A DNA stretch of 64,000 nucleotides from positions 3,410,001 through 3,474,000 of the forward strand of contig WWBZ02000016.1 in assembly GCA_011503125.2 (NCBI GenBank), written 5' to 3'. Shown one piece after another: positions 46,959-60,409 of this stretch (the first letter of the stretch is position 1; the number at the start of each line of letters is the position of its first letter). The position numbers were made by a program, and so were the translations under genes. The notes under the pieces are model-generated. The model ran no database searches and was not told where the DNA came from. It worked only from the letters and a program-made list of their open reading frames with translations. The DNA comes from Botryosphaeria dothidea (lineage: Eukaryota; Ascomycota; Dothideomycetes; Botryosphaeriales; Botryosphaeriaceae).

Positions 46959-49900
46959 GATAGATAAATTTATTTCTTTCCGATATAGCTTCCTTACGGG
47001 TCTATATAGGGCTAGCTATCTATTATTATTTTATACGAGAGGGAAAACCTTTTCGCCTAGTAAAACCTCTTCTCTCTCTCTAGGTATACTATCCTATACT
47101 AGTTCTATTTTTTCTTCTTACCGGTAGCGGCTGCTATAGTAGCCCTATATTTACCTACTAAACCTATCTCTTTAGTTCTTATTCTCGTAATTATCCGGGT
47201 CTTAGTAGTCCTAGTAGTCCTAGTAGTCCTCTTAGTTTCTCTTTCTAGTTACTCTTCTAGATTAGTTCTCTTACTAGGCTAAATTACTTAAGTAGCCCTA
47301 GACGTAAGAACTAGTCTATCGCTACTTTAATCTTCTTCTTCGTTAAGAGAAGAGAATAGTAGTCTATAGTTTCTATCTTTTAGAGTATCTATACTCTACT
47401 CTATTAGAAGTTAGGGTAGAAGAGAAGAATATACTTTAGGATTTATCTATACTAGCCGTATAGATAGGTAGGGCTAAGGTATTCTAGTACCTTACGCTTA
47501 GAGAGAAAGTCCTCTAGTCTAATATACTCTATACGTAGTAGAGTAACGAGTATACTCTATAGCTTAGGTAGTTCGCTATAGATTTATCTAATTTTTAGGT
47601 TCTACTATATACTTTAGGCTACTAGCTTATCTTACCTTTCTTAGCTAGTAAACTTTATCTATCTCTTCTTCTACTTATTTCTATATACTATACGTAGTTT
47701 TATTTACTTTAGGAGGCTCTAGTAGATAGAGAGGTAGTAGTAAAAGAGAGAGTTTACCTTTTTTCTAAGTAGAGATCTCTTAGCTAGGCTAGCGGTACCT
47801 CTAGTACTTAGAGTAGCCCTAGCTATCTATTTAATACTCTAGTAAGTTTCCTCTACTACTACTATAACTAGGCTATCTCTAGCTCTAATAGTTTAGACTA
47901 GTACTAGTTTATCTAGGTATAATAAGAGTAGGGGAATCCCCGTCTTATATTCTAAAGTTTATATACTAGTTAACTTATACGCTTCTAAGATAGTACGTAG
48001 GTACTAGTTTTAGATCTTCTATAGTAGCTAGATAGCTATTTTCCTCTACCCTAGGGTCCTCTTTAGAGTATACTATACTCTATAGCTATAAGTAAGGGCT
48101 AGCCTTACTACGGCCGTATAGATATAGCGGGCTTTAGTAAATAAGGCTCTCTAGGTAGATACTACGAGTCGGAAGAGAGATATATACTATTTAATTACCT
48201 TAGCTCCTATTTCTCTAATATAGAGTTCCTATCTAAGCTTATTATCTACGTAGATTCCTAGAATCTTTATCGTAGGCTCTAGATATCTAGTAAATCTAGG
48301 AATACGGATATCTACTACTATATTAAATCTTCTTAGCTTTCTTATAAAGTAGATAAGGTAGTACTTATCTAGCGAGAACGCTAACCCGTAAGTAGCTACT
48401 TAGTACTCGTAAACTTAGTATACTCCCTCTAATATTCTATAGTTTTATTCTATAGATCTACTAAAGGCTAGAATATTAGTATCGTCGACGAATCTAAGGG
48501 GGAAGGTATTACCTCTACGTAGCTATATAAGTAGATTAGAGGTAAAGAATAGATAGAGAATTAGAGATAGGGAGGATCTCTAGGGAATTCCGGTTAAGGT
48601 CTAGATTAGCGGGCTAGTAAAGTCCCTAAAAGATAGCTAAGTAGTCCGGTCCTATAAAAAGAAGTATATAAATCTTTCTATCTATTTAGGGAGCCTCGCT
48701 ATTCTTATATTATAGAGGAGTCTCTTATAAGATATATAATCGTATACCTCTAAGATATCTAGGCTAAGAACTAAGGCTACTAGCTCCGGATCTTACGCTT
48801 AAATAGTATAGATCTATTCTATAAGTAGGTCGAGAGCTACTACTACTAACCTATTTCTTCTAGCTTCTATCTATATATCGGGAAGTAGTTTATAGGCTTT
48901 AGTCGCCTAAGAGATCCGATCTACTATAATTCTCTTAAGTAGCTTTTCTAGCGTATTAAGTAAAGTAATTAGTCTAAATAACTTAGCTTTAGTATAGTTA
49001 TCTCTCTATAGTTTTCTTAGAACTACGATAATAGAGCTTTTAAACTATCTAGAGTAGTATTTAAGTATAAGGTATCTCTAGAAGAGTCTAGTAAGGGGTC
49101 CCCTTAGTATCTTAGCGCATTACTTTAGAAACCTATTAATAATCTTATCTAAGTCTAGTGCCTTATCTAGAAGAAGCTTCTTAATAGTATAGAGAACCTA
49201 CTCTTCGGTAACGCCTTAGAGGATCTCTACTAGCTCTAAATATATATATCTATCTAGATCTAAGAGGTCGGTAGCCTTAGAAGGGGGAAAGAACTAGTTA
49301 GTAAGAATTTCCGCCTTAGACTAGTTATCGTAATATAGTTATCTATTTACTTTCTAAAGGGGTAGGAACTAAAGTAGGGCTAGTAGCTTTAATACTCTTA
49401 TTCTTATCTATCTTAAGAGCTTCTAGAGTATAGAAGAGTCTAAGGTTATTTTAGCTACTATTCTACGCTATACTTTTATTCTATCTCTTCTAATCTACCT
49501 CTTCTTACTATTAGTAATAGTTTAGTAAACTACCTAGTCCTTCTCTCTCTCTATAGCTATCTACTTTCTTCTAGCTACTCTAGTCTAGTATACTAGGTCC
49601 GAATACTTCTTTATCTATTATATAGAGGCCTAGGGCAAGGGTCTCGCTACTAGAATAGTCTCCTAGATTATTCTTTAGATAGCCTTCTAAAGTAATATAG
49701 TAAAGTAATCTAGGTCTACTTTAGTATTAAGAGAGGCTACTTTAAGATATTTAAGCTTTAATTAGAGTATATTATTAGTTCTCTTTTAGTCTACTTTCTT
49801 CTACTAGAGTCTTAGAGAACGTAGTTCCGCGGGAGTAAGAGAAAAATCGAGTATAGTAAGAATAGGTAGGTAGTTAGAGGATAATTTAAGCTTCTAACTA

Positions 49901-52092
49901 ACTCCGTAACTAAGAATTCTCTTCTCTAGCTACTATATAGTAAAGATAAGGTCTAGAGTACTCTCGCTACTACTCTCTCTTCTCGTAATAGTATCTTTTA
50001 GGAGGGCTAGATTAAGGTTAGCTATAGTAGCTATTTTAATAAGGTTATCTATAAGAGTATAGTATCTTAGAGCGGTTATATCCTCCTAAATAGGATAGTA
50101 AAGGTTAAAGTCTTCTAGGAGAATATACTCCCCTAGTTTTCTAAGAGCTTCTAGGAGAAGAGATAGAGTTTCTAGAGCCGTACTAGTATAGAAGGCTAGT
50201 AGAAAATTATAGTAGTTATAGATATAGATTATACGTATCTTAGTAGTAAGAGATAGTATAATAAGATCTAGTAAGTAGACTATTACTTACTAAGAGTCGG
50301 AGGTAATAGCCTTACTTATAAAGAAGTAGATTCTTACCGTTTCCTCTTAAGGGAAAACTATATAGTAGATAGAATATCTTACTATTATCTTTACTCTCGG
50401 ATTCCTCTAGGGTTTCTAGATAGCTAAGATATAGTAGATTTTTAGGTCTACCTTCTTAAAGAGCGGGAGTATTACTCTATTCTTACTCTTATAGACGTTA
50501 TACTATACGATAGAGAAAGCGCCTATATCTAATATTAACTTCTTTCTATCTCTAAGTTAGACTATAAGAAAGTTAGTAGTATAGGCTACGAGGCGGAGGA
50601 GGTTCCCGCGGGCTTCTCCTCCGAGATATACTAAAAGCTATTAAGTTCGGTAAACCGTATCTAATTAGAAGGCGGGGGGCGGCTTAGATCTCTTAGCCTA
50701 CCTAGCTCTCTCTTAGTCGGCTCCTCTTCTCTAGGCCTCTTTCTTAGCCTAACCGTTAACTAGTTAGTTTAGAGCTATATCTTAGCCGTAGGGGTACCTC
50801 CTCTATATCTCTCTAGTACCGCTAGGCGGGTCTTAGTAGCCTTAGCCTAACGGGCTCTACGCGTTAGATAGAAGTTACTCTAGGCCATATACTCTTAGTT
50901 ATAGTTTATATATTACGTCTTCTCTTTAGAGTACTCGTAGGTATTATATATCTTAGCGTACTAGCCGTATCTATTCTTCCTTCTATAGTAGATAGAGATA
51001 TAGCTATAATTCTAATACTTAAAGTACTAGGTTACTGTAAAGATTATACTATAGTACTCTACTATATAGAGAGTATAGTTACTAATAAGTCCTTTAGTAA
51101 TAATCTAGTTAGCTACCTCGGAATCTATAGTACTAAGAATAATAGCTAAGTACGTCTTTCTCTTTAGAAGCTTCCTTTTTAGCTAGGCTAGCTTACTAAT
51201 ACGTAGTCCTAGATATAAGAATAGATTCTAATTCTAAAGAGTTTAGGCGGCTTAGAGGTTCTTAGTATTAATATCTTTAAGGGGGACGTTATAGACTAGT
51301 ACTAAGTAGAGCTACTAGTTAGAACGGACTTCCCTATCTAGTTCTATAGTCTATTTCTAATTCTAAAGAAGGGCTACTCTAGTCTAAGTATTAAATATAA
51401 AGAGTTTAACGTCTCTACTAGGGAGCTTCTTAGCCGCTAGTACTCTTTTATAAGCTAGGCTTTTTCCTACTTAGATCTTCTTAATAATAGCCTCGTTAGT
51501 AAGGTTAGTAACCTCCTATCTATTAGTCTTATCCGGGAAGTATAAAATAAGCTTAATAGTAGTTAGGGGGGTAGAGGACTTTAGAGCTACTCGGGCTATA
51601 ATATTAGCCTAGCTAGGTATTATAGGCGTAGGAGTAGTCTAAAGTTAGCTAACTATCTTCTAGATCTACTAAATCTTCTTAAGAATATTCTTAAGGCCTA
51701 GCTTCTTAGTAGTCGCCTCCTAGTAAATAGTAATATAATCCTAGAAGATTATCTTAGTAATATCGAGAAAATTTTTTATCTAACTAGAGAGGACTAAAGA
51801 AAGGCTAGCGAATACTTATAGGGCTTAGAGGAGAATATCTACTATTTTTAAGGCTCTTTTAACGTATTCTACGCTATACTAGGTATTCTACGGTTTATTA
51901 GGAGTACGCTATAGTTAGATAGAGGTAGTTACTAGAGAGAGCTATTCGCCCCTTCCTACGGCTTCTATATTAATTATAACGTAGCTATAGCTACTCTAAG
52001 TAATATTTTAAGTCTCGCTAGGCCTAGAAGAGTCTCTAGGGCCCTCTTCCGGCGCCGTAGCTTAGAGTCGATTTTTTAGCGTAGTTATATTC
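46959..52092 (-). mobile_element. LINE copy T, full-length divergent subfamily
   Basis: A complete ~5.13-kb element from the (GATA)n tail at 46959 to the 5' end at ~52092. It is extremely RIPed, yet it differs from all other copies by non-RIP changes as well (for example 50,640-50,960 and 51,545-51,670 in ORF1). It is the only copy whose RT box still encodes FVDD (48479-48493, minus strand: GTCGACGAT). The TSD AAGGTTATCTATA joins copy S on both sides, the right copy being split by SINE-5. Confidence 0.85.
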
Positions 52093-52100
52093 TAAGGTTA
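52088..52100 (+). repeat. TSD of SINE-5, left copy
   Basis: TATTCTAAGGTTA is repeated at 52628-52640. It straddles the junction between the 5' end of LINE T and its own TSD. Confidence 0.75.
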
Positions 52101-52627
52101 GCGGGGTAGTATATTAGTAGGATATACTTCTACGGTAACCTAGTCTTTCTAGGGTAGTATAGGTTCTAAGTTCGAATCTTAGACCGCTTACCTACTCGTA
52201 GTATATACGTCCTACGTTAAAAGTATACGTACCCGCGTTCTCTTTAGCGGTAATAAGGAGAAGAAGGACTAGCTAGGCGCTTCTAAAAATAAATTTTAAG
52301 AGCGCTTTACTAGCGCTTATAAATAGATAAGCCGGAACTTCTTACGGCTTAGTCTTAAGATTTATAGTTACCTCTCTCTATAGTTCCTCCCTCTTAGCTA
52401 CTCTTCCTACTTTAGATACCGCTACCGATATATAGAAAAAAACTATACTAAATAGAGTATCTACGGATACTACTATTATAGATAGGAAAGGTTTTTACCC
52501 GGGCTATTCTAAGAAAGTAGCCACGGTTTCCTCTTCTATATATACTCTTATAGATAGTTATAGCTATATAGACCCTTCGGGGAGCTAAATTAGCTTAATT
52601 AAATTTATCTATCTATCTATCTATCTA
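52101..52627 (+). mobile_element. SINE-5, short form
   Basis: A ~527-bp SINE with tRNA-like head (B-box TTCGAA at ~52172), only one ~57-bp repeat unit, the unique middle, the LINE-like 3' part and a longer (TCTA)n tail. It is flanked by TATTCTAAGGTTA. Fully RIPed. It is ~85 bp shorter than SINE-3 because the second repeat unit and linker are absent. Confidence 0.77.
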
Positions 52628-52640
52628 TATTCTAAGGTTA

Positions 52641-52847
52641 TCTATAAGAGTATAATATATAGGAGAGGTAATACCTCTTTAGGTAGAATAGTAAAGATTA
52701 AAGTCTCTTAGTAGAATATACTCTCTTAGTTTTCTAAGGGCTTCTAAGAGAAGCGCTAAGATTTCTAGAGCCGTACTAGTATAGAAGGCTAGTAGGGGGT
52801 TATAGTAGTTATAGATATAGATTATATATATTCTAGTAATAAGGAAT
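52641..52847 (-). mobile_element. LINE copy S, endonuclease remnant
   Basis: About 205 bp continuing copy S from the T target into the endonuclease domain, equivalent to W ~59800-60005. It stops at the tail of copy U. The continuation of S beyond U is not found in the window. Confidence 0.7.
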
Positions 52848-53408
52848 AGATAGATAAATTTATTTCTTCCCGATATAGCTTTCTTACGGGTCTATACGGG
52901 GCTAGCTATCTATAGTTATTTTACTCGAGAGAAAAAATCTTATCGCCTAGTAAAAACCCCTTCTTTCTATCTAGGCCTATTTATCTTTACTAGTTCTATT
53001 TTTCTTTCTTACCGGTAGTAGCTACTATAGTAGCCCTATATTCGCCTACTAGCTCTATCTCTTTAGTTCTTATTCTTATAGTTATCCGGGTCCTAGTATT
53101 CTTAGTAGTTCTTCTAGTTCCTCTTCCTAGTTATCCTTCTAGATTAGTTCTCTAGCTAGACTAAACTAACTAAGTAGCTCTAGGCGTAGAAACTAGCCTA
53201 TTACTACTTTAATTTTCTTCTTTATTAAGAGAAGAAAGTAGTAGTCCGTAGTCTCTACTTTTTAGAGTATCTATATTCTACTCTATTAAAAGTAGAGATA
53301 GAAGAGAAAGATATACTTTAGGGTTTATCTATACTAGCTATATAGATAGGTAGGACTAGAGTACTCTAGTATTTTACGTCTTAAGAGAAAGTTCTTTAGT
53401 CTAATATA
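52848..53408 (-). mobile_element. LINE copy U, 3' part
   Basis: (GATA)n tail, 3' UTR and ORF2 C-terminus, heavily RIPed. It is cut at TTTAGTCTAATATA (53395-53408) by copy V; the same 14 bp recur at 63707-63720, where U resumes. Confidence 0.8.
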
Positions 53409-56400
53409 GATAGATAAATTTATTTCTTCCCGATATAGTTCCCTTACGGGTCTATACGGGGCTAGCTATCTATAGTTATTTTACACGAGGGGGAAAACCT
53501 TTTCGCCTAGCAAAAACCCCTCCTCTCTCTCTAGGCATGCTATCCTATACTAGTTCTTATTTTTCCTTCTTACTAGTAGCGGCTGCTGTAGCAGCCCTAT
53601 ATTTACCTACTAGACCTATCTCTTTAGTCCTTATCCTCGTAGTTGTCCGGGTCCTAGTAGTCCTAGTAGTTCTAGTTGTCCTCCTAGTTCCTCTTCCTGG
53701 TTATCTTCCTATATTAGTTCCCTTGCTAGGCTAAATTACTTAAGCAGCCCTAGGCGTAAGAACCAGTCTATTACTGCTTTAATCCCCTTCTTTATTAAGA
53801 GGAGGGAGTAGTAGTCCGTAGTCCCTGCTCTTTAGAGCATCTGTGCCCTACTCTATTAGAAGTGGGGGTAGAAGAGGAGGATATGCTTTGGGGTTTGTCT
53901 ATGCCAGCCGCATGGATAGGCAGGACTAGGGTGCCCTGGCACCTTGCGCCTTGAGAGGAAGTCCTCTAGTCTAATATGCTCTGTACGTAGTAGGGTGGCG
54001 AGTGTACTCTATGGCTTGGATAGTTCGCTGTGGATTTGTCTGATTTTTGGGTTCCACTATGTGCTTTGGGCTACTAGCTTGTCTTGTCTTCCCTGGCTAG
54101 TAGACTTTGTCCATCTCTTCTTCTACTTGTTCCTATATACTATACGTAGCTTCGTTCGCTTCGGGAGACTCTAATAGGTAGAGGGGTAGTAGTTGAGAAG
54201 TAAGTTTGCCTTTTTTCTAAGCAGGGTTCTTCTGGTAGGGCTAGTAGCGCCTCTAGTACTTAGAGTAGCCCGAGCTATCTATTTAATACTCTAGCAAGTT
54301 TCCTCTACTACTATCACGACTAGGCTATCTCTAGCTCTAATAGCCTAGGCTAGTACTAGTTCGTCTAGGTGTAGTAAGAGTAGGGGAATCCCTGTCTTAT
54401 ACTCCAAGGTTTATATACTAGTTAACTTATACGCCCCTGAGATAGTGCGTAGGTACTGGTTTTAGATCTTCTTTAGTGGCTGGATAGTTGTTTTTCTCTA
54501 CCCTAGGATTCCCTCTAGGGTATACTATACCCTATAGCCGTAGGTAAGGACTAGCCTTACCACGGCCGTATAGATATAACGGGCTTTAGTAAATAAGGCT
54601 CCCTAGGTAGACGCCGCGAGTCTAGAGAGAGATATGTACTGTTTAATTGCCTTAGCTCCTATTTCCCTAATATAGGGTCCCCATCTAAGCTTGTTGTCTA
54701 CGTAGACTCCTAGAATCTTAATTATAGGCTCTAGGCATCTAGTAAATCTAGGGATACGGATCCCTACTACTATATTAAATCTCCTTAGTTTCCTTATAAA
54801 ATAAATAAGGTGATACTTATCGGGCGAGAAAGCTGACCCGTAGGTAGCTACCTAGTACTCGTAAATTTAATGTACTCCCTCTAGTGTCCTATAGTTCTAT
54901 TCTATAGATCTACTAAAGGTTAGAATATTAGTATTATCGACGAATCTAAGGGGGAAGGTATTGCCCCTACGTAGCTGTATAAGTAGGTTAGATATAAAGA
55001 ATAGGTAGAGTATCGGCGATAGTAAGGATTTCTAGGGAATCCCGGTTAAGGTCTAGATTGGTGGACTAGTAAAGTCTCCGAAGGATAGCTGAGTAGTACG
55101 GTCCTATAGAAAGGATCGGGTAAATCTTTCTACCTATTCTAGGAGTTTTGCTATCCTTATATTATAGAGAAGCCTTCTATAAGATACGTGGTTATATACT
55201 CCCGAGATATCTAGGCTAAGGACTAAAGCTACTAGCCCTAGGTCTTATGCCTAGATAGTATAGATCTATTCTATAAGTAGGTTAAGAGCTGCTACTGCGG
55301 ATCTGTTTCTCCTAGCTCCTATCTATATATTAGGGAGTAGGCCGTATGCTTTAGTAGCCTAAGAGATTCTATCTACTATAATCCTCTTAAGTAGCTTCCC
55401 TAGCGTATTAAGTAAAGTAATCGGCCTAAATAACTTGGCTTTAGTATAGTCGTCCCTCTATAGTTTCCTAAGGACTACGGTAATAGAGCTTTTAAACTGC
55501 CTAGGGTGGTATCTAAGTACGAGGTATCCCTAGAAGAGCCTGGTGAGGGGTCCCCTTAGTATCTTAGCGTATTGCTTTAGGAACCTATTGGTAATCTTGT
55601 CTGAGCCTAGTATCTTGTCTAGGGGAAGCTTCTTAATAGTATAGAGGACCTGCTCTTTAGTAAGGTCTTAGGGAATCTCTACTGGCACTAGGTATATATA
55701 CCTATCTAGATCTAAGAGGTCGGTGGCCCTAGGAGGTGGGAAGAACTAGTTAGTAAGGATTTCTGCCTTGGACTAGTTATCGTAATATAGTTATTTATCT
55801 ACTCCCTAGAGGGGTGGGAACTAAGGTGGGGCTAGAGGTTCTAGTGCCCTTGTTCTTGCCTACTTTAAGAGCTTCTAGAGTATAGATGGGTCCGAAGTAA
55901 TCTTAGCTACTATTCTGCGCCATACTTTTATTCTATCTCTTCTAATCTGCCTCTTCTTGCTATTAGTAATAGTTTAGTATACTACCTAGTCCTCCTCCCT
56001 CCCTATAGCCGTCTACTTCCTTCTAGCTACTCTAGCCTAGTATACTAGATCCGAACACTTCTTTATCTATTATATAGAGGCCTAGGGCGAGGGTCTCGCT
56101 ACTAGGATGGTCTCCTAGATTATCCTTTAGATAGCCTCCTAGAGTAGTATAGTAAAGTAATCTAGGTCTGCTTTAGTATTAAGAGGGGTTGCTTTAAGGT
56201 GTTCGAGCTTTAATTAGAGTATATTATTAGTTCTCTTCTAGTCTACTTTCTTCTACTAGGGCCTTAGGGGGCGTAGTTCTACGGGGGTAGGAGAAAAATT
56301 AAGTGTAGTAAGGATAGGTAGGTGGTTAGAGGATGATTCGAGCTCCTAGCTAACTCTATAGCTAAGGATTCTCTTCTCTAGCTACCGTAATATAAAGATA

Positions 56401-56707
56401 AGGTCTAGAGTACTCTCGCTGCTACTATCTCGTCTAGTAATAGTACTCCTTAGAAGGGCTAGGTTAAGATTAGCTGCGGTAGCTATCTTAATTAGGTTAT
56501 CTACTAGGGTGTAGTGTATTAGGGAGGTTATACCTCCCTAGATAGGATGGTAGAGGTTAAAGTCCCCTAGGAGAATATGCTCTCCTAGTTTTCTAAGAAC
56601 TTCCGGTAGAAGAGATAGGGTTTCTAGCGCTGTACTAGTATAAGAGGCTGGCGGGGGATTATAGTAGTTATGAATGTAGATTGTATGTGTCCTAGTAATA
56701 AGGGATA
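53409..56707 (-). mobile_element. LINE copy V, 3' part
   Basis: Full-length copy split by W: tail, 3' UTR, ORF2 C-terminus, RT (D-to-N box ~54937) and part of the endonuclease. RIP is intermediate. It ends at the TSD TAGTAATAAGGGATA (56693-56707). Confidence 0.87.
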
Positions 56708-56933
56708 GATAGATAGATAAATTCATTTCTTCCCGATATAGTTCCCTTACGGGTCCATGCGGGGCTGGCTATCTGTAGTTATTTTACACGAGGGGGAAAA
56801 CCTTTTCGCCTGGCAAAAACCCCTCCTCTCTCTCTGGGCATGCTATCCTATACTAGTTCTTGTTTTTCCTTCTTACTAGTAGCGGCTGCTGTGGCAGCCC
56901 TACATTTACCTGCTAGACCTATCTCTTCAGTCC

Positions 56934-59900
56934 TTATCCTCGTAGTTGTCCGGGTCCTAGTGGTCCTGGTAGTCCTGGTTGTCCTCCTAGTTCCTCTTCC
57001 TGGTTATCTTCCTATATTAGTTCCCTTGCTAGGCTAAATTGCTTGAGCAGCCCTAGGCGTAAGAACTAGTCTGTTGCTGCTTTGATCCCCTTCTTTGTTG
57101 AGAGGAGGGAGTAGTAGTCCGTGGTCCCTGCCCTTTGGAGCATCTGTGCCCTGCCCTGTTGGAAGTGGGGGTAGAAGAGGAGGATATGCTTTGGGGTTTG
57201 TCTATGCCAGCCGCATGGACAGGCAGGACTAGGGTGCCCTGGCACCTTGCGCCTTAAGAGGAAGTCCTCTAGTCTAATATGCTCTGTACGTAGTAGGGTG
57301 GCGAGTGTGCTCTGTGGCTTGGATAGTTCGCTGTGGATTTGTCTGATTTTTGGGTTCCACTGTGTGCTTTGGGCTACTAGCTTGTCTTGTCTTCCCTGGC
57401 TAGTAGACTTTGTCCATCTCTCCTTCCACTTGTTCCTGTATGCTATGCGTAGCTTCGTTCGCTCCGGGAGACTCTGGTAGGTAGAGGGGCAGTAGTTGAG
57501 AAGTGAGTTTGCCTTTTTTCTAAGCAGGGTTCTTCTGGCAGGGCTAGTGGCGCCTCTAGTACTTAGAGTAGCCCGAGCTATCTATTTAATACTCTGGCAA
57601 GTTTCCTCTACTACTGTCGCGACTGGGCTATCCCTAGCTCTAATAGCCTGGGCCAGTGCTAGTTCGTCTAGGTGTAGTGAGAGTGGGGGAATCCCTATCT
57701 TATGCTCCAAGGTTTGTATGCTGGTTGACTTATACGCCCCTGAGATGGTGCGTAGGCACTGGTTTTGGATCTTCTTTAGTGGCTGGATGGTTGTTTTTCT
57801 CTACCCTGGGATTCCCTCTGGGGTATGCTATACCCCACAGCCGTAGGTGAGGACTGGCCTTACTACGGCCGCATAGATATGACGGGCTTTAGTAAATGAG
57901 GCTCCCTAGGTAGACGCCGCGAGTCTAGAGAGAGATGTGTACTGTTTGATTGCCTTAGCTCCTGTTTCCCTAATATGGGGTCCCCATCTGAGCTTGTTGT
58001 CTACGTGGACTCCTAGAATCTTAATTGTAGGCTCTAGGCATCTAGCAAATCCAGGGATACGGATCCCTGCTGCCATATTAAATCTCCTTGGTTTCCTTGT
58101 AAAATAAATGAGGTGATACTTGTCGGGCGAGAAAGCTGACCCGTGGGTAGCTGCCTAGTGCTCGTAAATTTAATGTGCTCCCTCTAGTGTCCTATAGTTC
58201 TGTTCTGTGGATCTACTAAAGGTTAGAATATTAGTATTATCGACGAATCTAAGGGGGAAGGTATTGCCTCTGCGTAGCTATATAAGTAGGTTAGATGTAA
58301 AGAATAGGTAGAGTATCGGCGATAGTGAGGATCCCTGGGGAATCCCGGTTGAGGTCTAGATTGGTGGACTGGTGAAGTCTCCGAAGGATAGCTGAGTGGT
58401 ACGGTCCTGTAGAAAGGATCGGGTGAATCTTTCTACCTATTCTGGGAGTTTTGCCATCCTTATATTGTAGAGAAGCCTTCTATAAGATACGTGGTTATAT
58501 GCTCCCGAGATATCCAGGCTAAGGACTGAAGCCACTAGCCCTGGGTCTTGTGCCTAGATAGTATGGATCTGTTCTGTGAGTAGGTCAAGAGCTGCTACTG
58601 CGGATCTGTTTCTCCTAGCTCCTATCTGTGTATTAGGGAGCAGGCCGTATGCTTTAGTAGCCTGGGAGATTCTATCTGCTATAATCCTCTTAAGTAGCTT
58701 CCCTAGCGTATTAAGTAAAGCAATCGGCCTAAATGACTTGGCTTTGGTATAGTCGTCCCTCTGTGGTTTCCTGAGGACTACGGTAATAGAGCTTTTGAAC
58801 TGCCTAGGGTGGTATCTAAGTGCGAGGCATCCCTGGAAGAGCCTGGTGAGGGGTCCCCTTAGTGTCTCAGCGCATTGCTTTAGGAACCTGTTAGTGATCT
58901 TGTCTGGGCCTGGTGCCTTGTCTGGGGGAAGCTTCTTGATGGTGTGGAGGACCTGCTCTTCAGTAAGGTCTTGGGGAATCTCTACTGGCACTGGGTATAT
59001 ACACCCATCCAGATCTGAGAGGTCGGTGGCCCTGGGAGGTGGGAAGAACTGGTTGGTAAGGATTTCTGCCTTGGACTGGTTATCGTAATGTAGTTGTTCA
59101 TCTGCTCCCTGGAGGGGTGGGAACTGAGGTGGGGCTGGAGGTTCCAGTGCCCTTGTTCTTGCCCACTTTGAGAGCTTCCAGAGTGTAGATGGGTCCGAAG
59201 TAATCTCAGCTACTGTTCTGCGCCATGCTTTTGTTCTATCTCTTCTGATCTGCCTCTTCTTGCTATTAGCAATAGTTTGGTATACTACCTAGTCCTCCTC
59301 CCTCCCTGTGGCCGTCCACTTCCTTCTAGCTGCTCTAGCCTGGTGCACTAGGTCCGAACACTCCTTTGTCCATTGTATAGAGGCCCAGGGCGAGGGTCTC
59401 GCTACTGGGATGGTCTCCTGGATTGTCCTTTGGATGGCCTCCTGGAGTAGTGTAGTAAAGTGATCCAGGTCTGCTTTAGTGTTAAGAGGGGTTGCTTTAA
59501 GGTGTTCGAGCTTTAATTGGAGCATATTATTAGTTCTCTTCCAGTCTGCTTTCTTCTACTGGGGCCTTAGGGGGCGTAGTTCTGCGGGGGTAGGAGAAAA
59601 ATTAAGTGTAGTGAGGATAGGTAGGTGGTTAGAGGATGATTCGAGCTCCTGGCTAACTCTACAGCTAAGGATTCTCTTCTCTAGCCACCGTAATATAAAG
59701 ATAAGGTCTAGAGTACTCTCGCTGCTACTATCTCGTCTAGTAATAGTGCCCCTTGGAAGGGCTAGGTTAAGATTAGCTGCGGTAGCTATCTCAATCAGGT
59801 TATCCGCTAGGGTGTGGTGTATTAGGGAGGTTATACCTCCCTAGATAGGATGGTAGAGGTTAAAGTCCCCTAGGAGAATGTGCTCCCCTGGTTTTCTAAG

Positions 59901-60290
59901 AACTTCCGGTAGAAGAGATAGGGTTTCTAGCGCTGTACTAGTATGAGAGGCTGGCGGGGGATTATAGCAGTTATGGATGTAGATTGTATGTGTCCTAGTA
60001 ATGAGGGATAGTGTGATGAGATCTGGTGAATGGACTGTTGCTTGCCAGGAGTCGGGGCTAATGGCCTTGCTTATAAAGAAGCAGGTTCTTGCTACTCCCT
60101 CCTGGGGAAAAACTGTATGGTAGGCAGGGTGTCTTGCTGTTGTCTTGACCCTCGGGTTCCTCTAAGGTTCCTGGATAGCTAGGATATGGTGGATCTTTGG
60201 GTCCACTTCCTTAAAGAGCGGGAGCATTACCCTGTCCTTGCTCTTATGGACGTTATACTGTATAATGGAGAGAGAGCCTATGTCTAACAT
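56934..60290 (-). pseudogene. LINE copy W ORF2: endonuclease-reverse transcriptase, about ten in-frame stops
   Basis: Would nick the target and reverse-transcribe element RNA at the break. The ATG at 60290 opens a frame kept without frameshift to ~56934 (~1,118 codons; the final TAA may itself be a mutated codon). APE-type endonuclease: residues ~10-235, GDFN at 141-144, the SDH motif reading Ser-Asn-His (Asn221). RT: from ~434, PDKAPGPD box, then the catalytic box Phe-Val-Asp-Asn at 682-685 in place of FVDD. C-terminal zinc motif: Cys1024-X-Cys1026-X8-His1035-X4-Cys1040. No RNase H was recognised. Stops fall mainly at Trp positions (TGG to TAG), with a few at Gln. The two Asp-to-Asn changes are TpG-to-TpA type. 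The protein is dead as encoded. Confidence 0.9.
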
Positions 60291-60409
60291 TGACTTCCTT
60301 CTATCTCTAGGTCCGGCTGCGAGGGGGCTAGTGGTGTGGGCTGTGAGGAGGGAGTTCCCGCGGGCTCCTCTAAGGCGTGTTGTGAGCTGTTAAGTCCGGT
60401 GAACCTTAT

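Noticed and set aside
56934..57240. RNase H domain at the LINE ORF2 C-terminus
   Set aside because: The sequence after the RT contains a CXCX8HX4C zinc motif and a Gly/Glu-rich end; no RNase H active-site pattern was seen.
57247..57846. Plus-strand frames at 53944, 57247, 57496, 59479, 60942 and 61254
   Set aside because: Shadows of LINE copies V and W ORF2/ORF1 on the minus strand; no start context and no independent motif.
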